Source: an uncultured SAR86 cluster bacterium
Lineage (GTDB): Bacteria > Pseudomonadota > Gammaproteobacteria > Magnimaribacterales > D2472
Direction of reading: 5' to 3'
Assembly: GCA_905181595.1 (NCBI GenBank)
Contig: CAJIYI010000002.1
Span: forward strand, 62,001-126,000
Length of the DNA: 64,000 nt
Part shown: piece by piece, positions 25,514-35,756 of the stretch
How positions within the stretch are numbered: position 1 is the first letter of the stretch
How the letters are laid out: every line of letters starts with the position of its first letter
Notes under the pieces: generated by a model
Told to the model about the DNA's origin: nothing
What the model saw: the letters and a program-made list of their open reading frames with translations, nothing else
Databases searched by the model: none
Translations under genes and position numbers: made by a program

Positions 25514-26538
25514 CAAGCCTCAATTCCTTTTTTTATTAGCACTGTTCTTCTTAGTGCCAATAAATGCGTCTGTAAATTCTGCATTATTATCATCTAACGC
25601 ACCTCCAAAATATTTATCAGAGTTTGGTTTCTTTCAGGACATGCAAAATCAAATGCCGTCTGAAGAAGTGCATCCATACTCTCTTGTAAATCCATTATTT
25701 TCTGATTACACAGATAAATTAAGGTTTGTGTATGTTCCAGAAGGTCAAAAGCTTACGTATGTAGAAGATAAGGTATTTCAATTTCCTGTGGGCTCTACGC
25801 TAATTAAAACCTTTGCGTATCTGAATACACAAGGAGAGATGGATGCACAACTGCTGGAAACAAGATTGCTTATTAATACCTCAGAGGGATGGAAAGCAAT
25901 AAGCTATGTATGGAACCAAGATCAAACAGATGCCAAGCGAGCAGTTGCAGGGGCAACTATTCCAACAACTTTTATTAACTCAGTAGGAGCAAAGGTTGAT
26001 GTTAGATACAGGGCACCAAATCAAAATCAGTGCAAAGAATGCCATCAAGTGAATCAGGTAATGACGCCAATTGGCCCAAAAGCAAGAAACATGAATAAAA
26101 ATGTGAGGCTATGCAAGTGGTGACATGAACCAATTATTGTATTGGGCTGCTCAAGGTTGGATTGAGAGCAAGCTGAACGTTGATTTAATGCAAGGCTATG
26201 AAAATGAAAGTGTTAGCATCGATGAGAGAGCAAGAGCGTATCTGGATATTAATTGTGGTCACTGCCATATTCCAGGAGGTTCTGCTGATACCACGGGACT
26301 GTACTTAAATCTGACCGAAGAAACCAAAGAGCATTTAGGTATCTTTAAAAAACCAGTGGCGGCAGGAAGAGCTAGTGGGAATCTCAAATATTCTATTGTT
26401 CCTGGGAAATCAAATAAATCTATCATGATCTATCGCATGGATTCTCTTGATCCAGGAATTATGATGCCAGAATCTGGAAGAGCGCTTGCTGACGACAAAG
26501 GAATAAAACTTATCTCCGATTGGATTAATCAGTTATAG
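25497..26538 (+). CDS. SO_2930-family diheme c-type cytochrome, frameshifted near 26109
   Basis: PNQNQCKECHQVN and YLDINCGHCHIPGGSADTTGLYLN heme sites; ORFs 25497-26123 and 26125-26538 join via ...NVR-(frame change)-SGDMNQLLYWAAQGW. Confidence 0.8.
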
Positions 26539-26599
26539 CCTTTAAATTTGTCTATCAGGCCTTATCTAATTCATAATAGCTTTTTATAGGAGATAATCG

Positions 26600-27349
26600 A
26601 TGTCAAGACATTCAGCAATAAATAGATTTGGAAGATCCTCAAATCCAGCATTTTCTAGAGGTTTCGAAGGTCATACGGAAAGTTTACCTTTAAGCGAAAG
26701 GATGACTCTTGATGGGGCGGTAAATAAGACAGGGATCTTATTAGCTTTGTGCTTTTCAGGTGCTGCTATTGGCTGGAATATTCCAGCACTAATGTTTCCA
26801 GCCGCAATTGTAGGATTTATTCTTGCCATGGTTACGATATTTAGAAGCAAAGAAAAAGCTGGCTCTACTGCACCTTTATATGCATTATCACAAGGAATTT
26901 TTCTTGGCGGCATAACGCTAATGTACGAAAACATGTTTGATGGCATTGCCATTCAAGCCATAGGACTTACTTTTGGCATTCTTGCCTCTTTATTAGTTTG
27001 CTACAAAAGTGGATTAATCAAACCAACAGAAAATTTTAGACTAATGATTGCAGCAGGTATTGGAGGTATTTTTATCCTTTACATGGTTAGTTTCATTATG
27101 AGTTTTTTTGGAAGTGGCATAAGTCTTCTTTCGCCAACCAATGGTTCATTAATGAGCATTGGTCTGTCTCTAGGCATTGTTTGTTTTGCCTCGCTATCTT
27201 TAGTTTTAGATTTTGATTTCATCGAACAGGGTGCGGAAGATGGTCTCCCAAAATACATGGAATGGTATGGAGCTTTTTCATTAATGGTTACTCTGATTTG
27301 GCTGTATTTGGAGATTCTCAGACTTTTATCAAAAATGAGGAGCAGGTAA
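26600..27349 (+). CDS. Bax inhibitor-1/YccA-family membrane protein
   Basis: FGRSSNPAFSRGFE N-terminus, seven hydrophobic segments, LDFDFIEQGAEDGLPKYMEWYGAFSLMVTLIWLYLEILRLL. Confidence 0.85.
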   Translation: MSRHSAINRFGRSSNPAFSRGFEGHTESLPLSERMTLDGAVNKTGILLALCFSGAAIGWNIPALMFPAAIVGFILAMVTIFRSKEKAGSTAPLYALSQGIFLGGITLMYENMFDGIAIQAIGLTFGILASLLVCYKSGLIKPTENFRLMIAAGIGGIFILYMVSFIMSFFGSGISLLSPTNGSLMSIGLSLGIVCFASLSLVLDFDFIEQGAEDGLPKYMEWYGAFSLMVTLIWLYLEILRLLSKMRSR

Positions 27350-27356
27350 CAAGAGA

Positions 27357-27566
27357 ATGAATACAATTTTCTTTAGCGTATTAGCAATTTTTTCTTTATT
27401 CGTATTTATGAATCTTGGGAAGATTAAAGCTTCAAAAAAGCAGACTGATAGAGATGATCGAATTAATAGATTTGGATCTAGAAAAGCCCGAGGCAATCAA
27501 AAAAAAACTCACTCTACAATTATTGAGGGAGAAGCTGAGGTAATAGATGATGAAGATAAAAAGTAA
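27357..27566 (+). CDS. small membrane-anchored hypothetical protein
   Basis: 69 aa, N-terminal TM then charged tail; 20-bp overlap with the downstream gene. Confidence 0.4.
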   Translation: MNTIFFSVLAIFSLFVFMNLGKIKASKKQTDRDDRINRFGSRKARGNQKKTHSTIIEGEAEVIDDEDKK

Positions 27567-29940
27567 ATTTTTTCTTTTTTTTATATTCGCAGGTTTTACA
27601 AATCTTTCTTTCGCAGCAATAGATCAATCAAAAGGGTCTTTTGAAGATAAATTCAGGCAATTGGATGAGGTTTTTCCAACTCCAAACCTTTCTAGGCCAG
27701 CTACTGGCGAGCCTGGGCCAATGTATTGGCAGCAAAGAGCAGATTACAAAATTCAAATCAAGCTGAATGAAGATACGCGAAGTGTTGAAGGTTCTGAAAC
27801 AATAACCTACACAAATAATTCACCTTTAACTTTAAAATATATTTGGTTACAGCTCGATCAAAATATTTTTGCCAAGGAATCTATTAATAATTTAACGCGT
27901 CCATGGGGCGGCGGAGATTCAAGCGTAGATTTTTCAACTCTTCGAAGACAAAATTTTATGGATAAGTTTGAGGGTGGATTCCAAGAGCTATCAATCAAAA
28001 TTAATAATAAATCTCCTGATACTAATCTAGTTGGCACGCATGTTCGCATTAATCTAGAGCAACCCCTAAAACCAGGTGAATCTACTTCGCTGGATATTGA
28101 ATGGGCTTATGCATTAGTTGAAGAAAATGCTGTTCGGGCAAGGAACGGTTATGAAACCTTTGAAGATGGAAATGATATTTTTCTTATGGCTCAGTGGTAT
28201 CCAAGAGTCACAGTATTTAGTGATTATGAGGGTTGGCACAATAAAGAATTTATTGGTAACGGAGAATTCACGCTAGAGTTTGGAGATTTTGAAGTAGATA
28301 TATCAGTACCATCTGATCATGTTGTCTCAGCGACTGGTGTTTTGTTAAATGAGAACGATGTATTGAGTCCAGTTCAAAAAAAGAGAATGAAGCAAGCTAG
28401 AAAATCTGAAAAGCCTATGTTCATCATTACCCCAGATGAAGCTTATGACAATGAATTAGAAAAAAGTACTGATTATAAAACTTGGTCTTTTAAAGCGGAA
28501 AATGTAAGAGATTTTGCTTGGGCAAGCTCTAGAAAATTTATTTGGGATGCTGCTGGCTACAAACAAGATTCGAAAGAAAATCCGTTGGTCATGGCTATGT
28601 CTTTTTACCCCAAAGAAGGTGAGCCCTTGTGGTCTAAATACTCAACAGAAGCTGTCATGCACACCATGAAAGTGTATTCAAAATACTCTTTTGATTACCC
28701 CTATCCGACTGCACAAAGTGTTAATGGTCCTGTGGGTGGCATGGAGTATCCAATGATTACTTTCAATGGCCCAAGGACTGAACTAGAAGATGATGGAACC
28801 AGAACATACTCTAGAAGTGAGAAAGAATTTTTGATTGGCGTAGTAATCCATGAGGTTGGTCACATCTATTATCCAATGATTGTAAATTCAGATGAGAGGC
28901 AATGGACATGGATGGATGAGGGGCTAAATACTTTCGTACAATACTTAGCAGAACAAGAATGGGACATTAACTATAGATCGGATCGTGGTGAGCCAAGGTG
29001 GATGACAGAATTTATGTCCAGTAGTTATCAAGTGCCAATCATGACTAATTCAGAGTCACTGCTGCAATTTGGCAATAATGCATATGGAAAACCCGCTACT
29101 GCTCTTGTAGTTCTTCGAGAAACAATTCTAGGAAGAGAGTTATTTGATCAAGCATTTAGAGAATATTCTGTTCGCTGGAAGTTCAAAAGACCTACGCCAT
29201 ATGACTTCTTTAGAACCATGGAAGAAGCCTCAGGCGTTGATTTAGACTGGTTCTGGCGAGGCTGGTTTTATAGCACTGATCATGTCGATATAGCCCTCAA
29301 TAATATTCATTTAGCTTCCTTAGATACATTAGATCCTCAGATCAATCTAGCTAAGGATCGAGTAGATTTTGAAAATGAGCCATTAATACTGCACGATCAA
29401 CGAAATGAAGCAGCAAAGATTGAAACACGGGTTACCGAGAGACCGGAACTTCTAGATATTTATAATGAGTATGATGAGTTCACTCCATCAGATAGAGAGA
29501 TGAGAGATTCTAAAGAAATATTAGAGGATCTCTATGATAAAAATGACAGTGATCCTGAATGGAAGAAAAAAGCCTTGGTAGAAGCCATAGAAAAAGATGA
29601 GGGGTACTATATCTTTGAATTCTCTAATAAAGGCGGCTTAGTAATGCCCATACCTCTTGAGATTACTTATGAAGATGGAACGAAAGAACTTATAAGAATT
29701 CCTGTAGAGATATGGAGAAAAAATTCCAAGAAAACTAAATGGTTAAAGCGCTCTAAACTTAAAATTACTCAAGCGGTTATTGATCCTTATTGGGAGATTG
29801 GAGATACGCAAATTGAAAATAACTATTACCCAACACGTCTCATTCCAGCAAGATTAAAACCTAGAGCATCTCGCAGTAATCCTAAGAATCTGATGCAAGA
29901 TCTCCTCAAAAGAAACCAAGTACTTTCTTCGCATAATTAA
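27547..29940 (+). CDS. secreted M1-family metallopeptidase
   Basis: signal peptide; VIHEVGHIYYPMIVNSDERQWTWMDEGLNTF (HExxH...E). Confidence 0.9.
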   Translation: MMKIKSKFFLFFIFAGFTNLSFAAIDQSKGSFEDKFRQLDEVFPTPNLSRPATGEPGPMYWQQRADYKIQIKLNEDTRSVEGSETITYTNNSPLTLKYIWLQLDQNIFAKESINNLTRPWGGGDSSVDFSTLRRQNFMDKFEGGFQELSIKINNKSPDTNLVGTHVRINLEQPLKPGESTSLDIEWAYALVEENAVRARNGYETFEDGNDIFLMAQWYPRVTVFSDYEGWHNKEFIGNGEFTLEFGDFEVDISVPSDHVVSATGVLLNENDVLSPVQKKRMKQARKSEKPMFIITPDEAYDNELEKSTDYKTWSFKAENVRDFAWASSRKFIWDAAGYKQDSKENPLVMAMSFYPKEGEPLWSKYSTEAVMHTMKVYSKYSFDYPYPTAQSVNGPVGGMEYPMITFNGPRTELEDDGTRTYSRSEKEFLIGVVIHEVGHIYYPMIVNSDERQWTWMDEGLNTFVQYLAEQEWDINYRSDRGEPRWMTEFMSSSYQVPIMTNSESLLQFGNNAYGKPATALVVLRETILGRELFDQAFREYSVRWKFKRPTPYDFFRTMEEASGVDLDWFWRGWFYSTDHVDIALNNIHLASLDTLDPQINLAKDRVDFENEPLILHDQRNEAAKIETRVTERPELLDIYNEYDEFTPSDREMRDSKEILEDLYDKNDSDPEWKKKALVEAIEKDEGYYIFEFSNKGGLVMPIPLEITYEDGTKELIRIPVEIWRKNSKKTKWLKRSKLKITQAVIDPYWEIGDTQIENNYYPTRLIPARLKPRASRSNPKNLMQDLLKRNQVLSSHN

Positions 29941-29949
29941 TTCGCTCCT

Positions 29950-30774
29950 ATGATGTTAGTTGCATTCGACTTTGGTATTTCAAATACTGATATAGCTATT
30001 TTTCAGGATAATAAAACCTCTTTTCACAGCATTCCTTCAGAACATACAAGCATCAGCCCTAAGTTAATCAAAACAGTCTTGGATATCCATTCTTTATCGC
30101 TATCAGAGATAAGTTTAATTGGTGTAACAGGAGGAAAATCCTCTGATCTTCCTGAAAATATAGATTTAATTCCGATAATTAAGATTAATGAAGTTGATGC
30201 AATCGGTTTTGGTGCAAAAGTGCTATATGACATTGCTGAGGAACCAACCTTGGTTATAAGTGCCGGCACAGGAACAGCATGCGTCATGGTTCAAGGAAAT
30301 AATTTTAACCACCTTGGTGGCATTGCAGTTGGAGGAGGAATGTTAGAGGGCTTAGGTTCTTTGCTATTCAAAAATGCTCAAGGGCAAGAAATAAATGAAT
30401 TTGCCACTCAAGGTTCAAGAGATAAATTAGATTTATTGATTGGCGATGTAGTTAATAAAATAGGCGCTCTTTCGCCTGAAATAACAGCTGTTAACTTTGG
30501 AAAAGCTAAAATTGCTTCAGCAGATTCAATGGAAAATACATCCGCAGCTCTATGTAATATGGTTGGTGAAGTTATTGGAACCATTGCGTATTTAAATGCT
30601 TTGTTAATTGGATCCTCGCGAGCATGCTTTCTAGGTAGGACCTCATATCTATCTGAAGTAACCAAGGGTATAGATGAAAGGCTTCAATTAGCAGGTATTT
30701 CAGGGCAGTATAATGATCATCGAGAGTATGGAAATGTTATTGGAGTCATTGAGCAACTAAAAAATCATGGATAA
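29950..30774 (+). CDS. coaW: type II pantothenate kinase
   Basis: VISAGTGTACVMVQGNNFNHLGGIAVGGGMLEGLGSLL and TAVNFGKA match CoaW-type kinases. Confidence 0.82.
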   Translation: MMLVAFDFGISNTDIAIFQDNKTSFHSIPSEHTSISPKLIKTVLDIHSLSLSEISLIGVTGGKSSDLPENIDLIPIIKINEVDAIGFGAKVLYDIAEEPTLVISAGTGTACVMVQGNNFNHLGGIAVGGGMLEGLGSLLFKNAQGQEINEFATQGSRDKLDLLIGDVVNKIGALSPEITAVNFGKAKIASADSMENTSAALCNMVGEVIGTIAYLNALLIGSSRACFLGRTSYLSEVTKGIDERLQLAGISGQYNDHREYGNVIGVIEQLKNHG

Positions 30775-30830
30775 ATATTATTTATTCTTAGAGCCAAGAT
30801 CAATCTTCCGCTCCTTGGGCCTCTAAAAAC

Positions 30831-31322
30831 CTAAACCAAAGAAAGAATTTTAGTTACACAAGAACTTAGATCGCCAGTATTTAAAATAACGTGATGTGCG
30901 CTCTCGCTGTAGAGATTTTGTCGCTCTTGGAAGGCATCTTCAATACTTTGATTTGGCTCCTTAGCAAATCCTCTATCTAAAAAACTAGGCACTCTTTGTA
31001 AAATTTGATCAAAAGGAACTTCGAGATATATTACCAATGAATTTTGTTTAAGGTACTGCATAGCTCTAGCGCTATAAACTGCACTACCGCCAGTAGCAAG
31101 AATAGAATTAGCAAGCTCTATTGATAAAATAGTTTCTTCTTCAATATCCCTTAACTTCAAATAACCAGAATCATCTAATATGCTCTGAAGAGTTTGATTG
31201 AACTTAGCTTCTATCAATGCATCACTGTCGATAAAGTGAAGGTTTAATTGTTTAGCAAGTTCTAAGCCTACAGATGATTTTCCGGCACCTGCCATGCCAA
31301 TTAATGATATTGAATTATTCAT
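30831..31322 (-). CDS. second shikimate kinase-family protein
   Basis: ISLIGMAGAGKSSVGLELAKQL, DSDALIEAKF, LATGGSAVY. Confidence 0.8.
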   Translation of the reverse strand: MNNSISLIGMAGAGKSSVGLELAKQLNLHFIDSDALIEAKFNQTLQSILDDSGYLKLRDIEEETILSIELANSILATGGSAVYSARAMQYLKQNSLVIYLEVPFDQILQRVPSFLDRGFAKEPNQSIEDAFQERQNLYSESAHHVILNTGDLSSCVTKILSLV

Positions 31323-31390
31323 ATTTCGTGCTTTACTATGATTTAAATTAAGTCTTTATTTTAAACCTTGCAATAGAAAATTAAATCAAT

Positions 31391-32284
31391 ATGAAATATA
31401 AATTTTTACTCTCTCTTTTAATCTCTCAAACTCTCTTTGCCTCCACTCAGCTCGTTGTCTTGGGATCTGGCAATCCGAACCCTAATCCTGAGAGAAGTGG
31501 CTCAGCCTATGCTGTAATTGTTGATGATACTCCATATTTAGTGGACTTTGGACCAGGTGTCATAAGGCGCATTGCAGCCTTATCGCCTAATTGGGGTGGA
31601 AGTATTGATGGGATGAATGTTACTAAGCTTGAGCATGCTTTTTTAACTCACATTCATTCAGACCATACAGCCGGCCTATCCGACTTACTTTTAACCCCAT
31701 GGGTAATGGGCAGAGAGAATAAACTAAATCTTTTTGGCCCTGCAGGCTTGGAAGGAATGGCGCTTTCTCTCTTAGATGCTTATAAAGATGACATAGATTA
31801 TCGAATGAATGGTACTCAGCCATCTAACGGGACTGGCTATAAATTTAATTTTACTGAGCTGGATAATGGCATTGTGTTCAAGGACGATAATCTCACTGTT
31901 GAAGCTTTTAAAGTTAATCATGGAGAATTTGAAGATGCGTACGGATTTAGATTTACATCTAAAGATAAAGTCATCGTATTTTCAGGAGATACAGGTCCCT
32001 CTAAATCCTTAGAAAGTTACGCTAAAGATGCAGATATCTTAGTACATGAGGTCTATTCTTATGCAGGCTTTTTAAAGAAAACTAAGGACTGGCAGATTTA
32101 TCATAAAGGTCATCATACTTCGACTTATGAGGTTGGAGAAATTGCATCACGAGCAAAGCCAAAACTTTTAGTGCTTTCGCATATATTATTTTGGGGCGCA
32201 GATGAGCAAGATATTCTAGAAGAAACACGCACTACTTTCAGTGGGAATATTAAAATTGCAGAGGACTTGATGGTTATCAAATAA
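31391..32284 (+). CDS. secreted metallo-beta-lactamase-fold hydrolase (RNase Z/AtsA-like)
   Basis: signal peptide; AFLTHIHSDHTAGLSDLLLTP; VFSGDTGPS; LVLSHIL. Confidence 0.85.
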   Translation: MKYKFLLSLLISQTLFASTQLVVLGSGNPNPNPERSGSAYAVIVDDTPYLVDFGPGVIRRIAALSPNWGGSIDGMNVTKLEHAFLTHIHSDHTAGLSDLLLTPWVMGRENKLNLFGPAGLEGMALSLLDAYKDDIDYRMNGTQPSNGTGYKFNFTELDNGIVFKDDNLTVEAFKVNHGEFEDAYGFRFTSKDKVIVFSGDTGPSKSLESYAKDADILVHEVYSYAGFLKKTKDWQIYHKGHHTSTYEVGEIASRAKPKLLVLSHILFWGADEQDILEETRTTFSGNIKIAEDLMVIK

Positions 32285-32287
32285 TAA

Positions 32288-32363
32288 TGGTGGAGCTACG
32301 CGGGATCGAACCGCGGACCCCCTGCTTGCAAAGCAGGTGCTCTCCCAGCTGAGCTATAGCCCC
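32288..32363 (-). tRNA. tRNA-Ala (anticodon TGC)
   Basis: GGGGCTATAGCTCAGCTGGGAGAGCACCTGCTTTGCAAGCAGGGGGTCCGCGGTTCGATCCCGCGTAGCTCCACCA; G3:U70 present, CCA encoded. Confidence 0.97.
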
Positions 32364-32502
32364 ACACGAGGTGCCATTGTACAAGAAATAATTATAAATG
32401 AAATATTCGATGTAACTTTTAGGCAGAGAAACAAAAATTAAACTCGAAATCTGATTGCGTTGATTGTTCTCTAGATTCTGCAATAAAATACAGGTTCCCA
32501 AA

Positions 32503-32601
32503 GGAGGCTACCTTCTTAAACCCAATGTTGAACTTGCGTTAAACATTCTTAGGAGGGTTTTGGGGAGTAAAAGCTACCACAACTTTATTCAGGCAACCCC
32601 C
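32503..32601 (-). ncRNA. candidate structured RNA element, copy A
   Basis: closing helix 32503-32513 / 32591-32601 (with G-U pairs on minus strand); inner helix AAACCC/GGGTTT plus AATGTT/AACATT. Confidence 0.4.
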
Positions 32602-32635
32602 AATGAGATCTCTATAATTCTCTCAAGCATTCAAA

Positions 32636-32725
32636 GGAGCTACTCTTAACCCTGTGTTCATATTTTAGAGGAACATGCTTGAAGGGTCAGGGAGTAAAGC
32701 TACCACAACTTTGTTGAGTAGCTCC
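32636..32725 (-). ncRNA. candidate structured RNA element, copy B
   Basis: closing helix GGAGCTACTC/GAGTAGCTCC (perfect 10 bp); inner helix ACCCT/AGGGT plus TGTTC/GAACA; shares core TAAA(A)GCTACCACAACTTT with copy A. Confidence 0.42.
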
Positions 32726-32739
32726 CTCGAATTCAAGAA

Positions 32740-34938
32740 TTAAAACTTATAACTAAATCCTACTTTAAATGTTTGAGGTTTCTGAGACCTAGCACCATCT
32801 TTAGGAGCTCTGGCCGCAACATCTTCGTTATCAGAAACATTTTCAAGTACACCATATACATCTAGATTAGCGTTGACTGCTTTTCTTATTGTGATATCCA
32901 TATAGTTGTATGCATCAATAGTCTGATATGTGCCACAAGCTGCTGTTGAGCATGAGCTTCCATGATCAGCTAGTCTTAAGTAACCACTCCATCCGCCTTC
33001 AGTAACGAATCCTGCACTAATATTTAAAACTGAGCTAGGAATATAAGGAACATCGTCGCCTGCTGCCACTGTGCCCCAGTAGTCTCCATTTGAGAAACTG
33101 TTTTCAAAAGTTGCATCAGTTGAAGTGAAAGTAATTGCTACAGGATAGCTAATACCATTTTGACCTTCAAATACTGTTGAAGAAACTAGCTCAAGTCCAG
33201 AGACATCAACTTCACCGCCACTAAATGTTTGGCCAGCTTCACAGTCTCCGCCGCTTGAGTTAGAACATGTTCCAACTAAGTTTGCGTAATCACTTGCGAA
33301 ATACATTACTTCAAGTGCTGTTGCACCACTGTTGTATCTGAAACCAAGTTCCATGTTATCTGCTTCTTCAGCATCGCCATTGAAGACAGGTGACATTCCT
33401 TGGTAGAAACCAGCAACCAGTTTGAGATTATCATTCATGTCATAAGTAGCACCAACGCCTGAAGTAGAATGATCTCCAGAAGAAGTTTTATTTACGTATG
33501 ATGAATTTGGAACAGTCCTAGTAGCCACTCCATCATCCCATCTGTTTTCAGTTTTGTCGTATTCTTCAGATCTGTGACCAAGGGTAACTGCTAGTTTGCC
33601 CATAGTAATGTATCTGAAATAAAGAATGAGGAAGCTTCAGTTTCTCTTAATCTATTATTACTGCCTTTGTATCCAGTACTACAAGCATATAAAGCTGAAT
33701 TTGTTCCAGAAGCACTTTGATCAAAGCACTCGTACCACTGGTATCTGCTTTCTGAATCATCCATGTCTCTGTAACCAACAGTAATATCATGGTTTCCAAT
33801 TTCAGTAGATGCTTGAAGTTGGAATCCTTCGTTCGTATAAAATCTGTTGTTATGCTTCAGTTTTACTTGAACAGCTAAAGTGCCATCTAAGATAGCTTGA
33901 GCATTGGCATTGCCACCGTTAGCAGCTGAAATAACATTATTAATACCATTGCTTACACCGTGTGCTTTTGTATTATTTGCTTTATCAACTTTAAACCAGT
34001 CTCTGTGATAGTCATTGCTCCATGAAGTTGCAACCACATCAATGTTTCCAAAGCTCCCTTTATAAGTAAGCGATTGTTGGCTAGCGTCATTATCCATTTC
34101 ATCATATTGAGTCATGCCATAGCGCTGTCTTGGATTTTTGTTAAAACTTGCTTGTGATAGACCTACATATGACTGTTCTGACATCTCATCAGCTTCAACA
34201 ATTTTCAGTGTTAGCTCATGGTCACCAGTTGAGTATCTGAATTTACCCATAAAGTCGGATTTATCAAATCCAGTATTTCCACCAACATTAGCTATCGAAT
34301 CAAATCCATCGCTTGAATGCTCATGCATTTCTAATAAAGCACCAAAAGTTCCGTTGCTTCCACCGAAGGTATGCGTGTGTTCTCATCATTCCGTTATCGC
34401 CAATTTCTTGAACGAGCTGCCCTTCATCCGATGATGGGATAGGTGTGCTGATTAAGTTTATTGCTCCACCAATTGTGCTTGGTCCTTGAGTAATTGCAGA
34501 GGGGCCTTTAACAACCTCTACCTGATGAATTCTTCCTGTAGTAGGAAAGTAATATGCTGAAGCTGATGTGTAAGGAGCTGGAGCAACTAGAACTCCGTCT
34601 TCCATAATTGAAACTTTTGCAGATCTATCAATGGTTGTGCCTCTAATAGATATGTTGGGTCTTAAACCGTAGCCATCTTCTGTTCTGAAGAAAACACCTG
34701 GAACAGCTGATAATATTTTATGAATATCAGTGTCCATTGTCTTTTTTAAATCTTCGTTTGAAATAACGCTGACTGAACCTGGAAGATTTCTTGCATCTTC
34801 TGCGGATCCAACAATAGTTACTGATTCGATTGTTTCAACGTCATCTGCTGCAAATGCAGGAACAAAGAAAAGGATTGAAAGCAATCCCATAATCGTGATG
34901 TTAATTTTAGTCTGTAAAGTTGGCCAATGATCATTCAT
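32740..34938 (-). CDS. TonB-dependent receptor (FecA/siderophore type), frame disruptions near 33597 and 34367
   Basis: signal peptide; plug domain VSVISNEDLKKTMDTDIHKILSAVPGVFFRTEDGYGLRPNISIRG; C-terminal TFKVGFSYKF; three overlapping ORFs. Confidence 0.88.
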
Positions 34939-34986
34939 TTTTTATCTCCTTGATAGCTCAAGAAGACAAAAGGTCTAATTGAGAAT

Positions 34987-35005
34987 CGTAATGATAATGA
35001 TTCTC
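34987..35005 (-). promoter_or_regulatory. Fur box upstream of the TonB receptor
   Basis: CGTAATGATAATGATTCTC matches GATAATGATAATCATTATC at 15/19; embedded in perfect 7-bp inverted repeat GAGAATC...GATTCTC (34981-35005). Confidence 0.75.
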
Positions 35006-35037
35006 ATTTAGAAAAACAAGTCTTAATTCATATTAAT

Positions 35038-35455
35038 TTAATTATTTCCTTTAATAGCAAAATAAAGACCTAGAGCAAATATAAAAATCTGTTCGCTCAT
35101 AAATAGTTTTGGGGTAATAAACCAATCAGAATGTGCCAGGTAAAAGGCTCCTGTCATAATTACTACAACTGCACCACCACCCAATCTTGTGACTAAATGC
35201 CCTGCCGCACCAAGCAATCCACCTAAAATAACCGCACTTCCTGCAGCAACCTCTCCAATCGCAACCATGCTTGCGACGACATCAGGAGCTGGCATACCCC
35301 CACTCTCAAACATTTTGACCATTCTTTCTGGCGGCAAAGGAAATTTGCCATAGCCGTGAAGGATAAATGAAGTGCCTAAAACCAATCTTAAAATCCAAGG
35401 TGCTAGTCCCTTGAAATGGTTTCGCTATAGCATCTAAGTAATTTGAAATATTCAT
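35038..35455 (-). CDS. DoxX-family membrane protein, N-terminal frame change near 35412
   Basis: LVLGTSFILHGYGKFPLPPERMVKMFESGGMPAPDVVASMVAIGEVAAGSAVILGGL; upstream MNISNYLDAIAKPF in another frame. Confidence 0.75.
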
Positions 35456-35554
35456 ATAGTCTCCTCTATTTATAGTATTTATTGTATCTGAACTCTCATT
35501 GTTAATTGTAAAAATTGTATATGCCCCTATATATAAGGTACATAGGAGATAAAA

Positions 35555-35711
35555 ATGTTTAATCCATTAAAAATGGCTGGTGATATGAAGGGCATGGAAA
35601 AGATGCTAAAGCCAGCTCTTGAAAAATTTATGAATGACTCTGGTTTTGTTAAGAAAGCTGAGTTGGAAGAATTGAAAAAAAGGGTTAGAGCTAGAAAAAA
35701 AGTTAGGATAG
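35555..35711 (+). CDS. short BMFP/UbiK-like coiled-coil protein, probable frame disruption near 35687
   Basis: MFNPLKMAGDMKGMEKMLKPALEKFMNDSGFVKKAELEELKKRV then ELEKKLG* in the adjacent frame. Confidence 0.4.
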
Positions 35712-35756
35712 CAATTAAAAGTAAATATCTAGTTGCCCTCATAAAATAGAGTCTCT

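Noticed and set aside
32277-32501. 74 aa ORF overlapping tRNA-Ala, and 83 aa ORF 45599-45850 overlapping tRNA-Ile
   Set aside because: Translations of tRNA genes; typical spurious ORFs.
32464-32649. 61 aa ORF in the intergenic repeat region
   Set aside because: Low-quality translation spanning the structured repeat elements; RNA/palindrome structure explains the region better.
32496-32728. Integron attC sites or a CRISPR fragment
   Set aside because: No RYYYAAC/GTTRRRY core sites, no integrase nearby, and only two diverged ~95-bp copies rather than short regular repeats.
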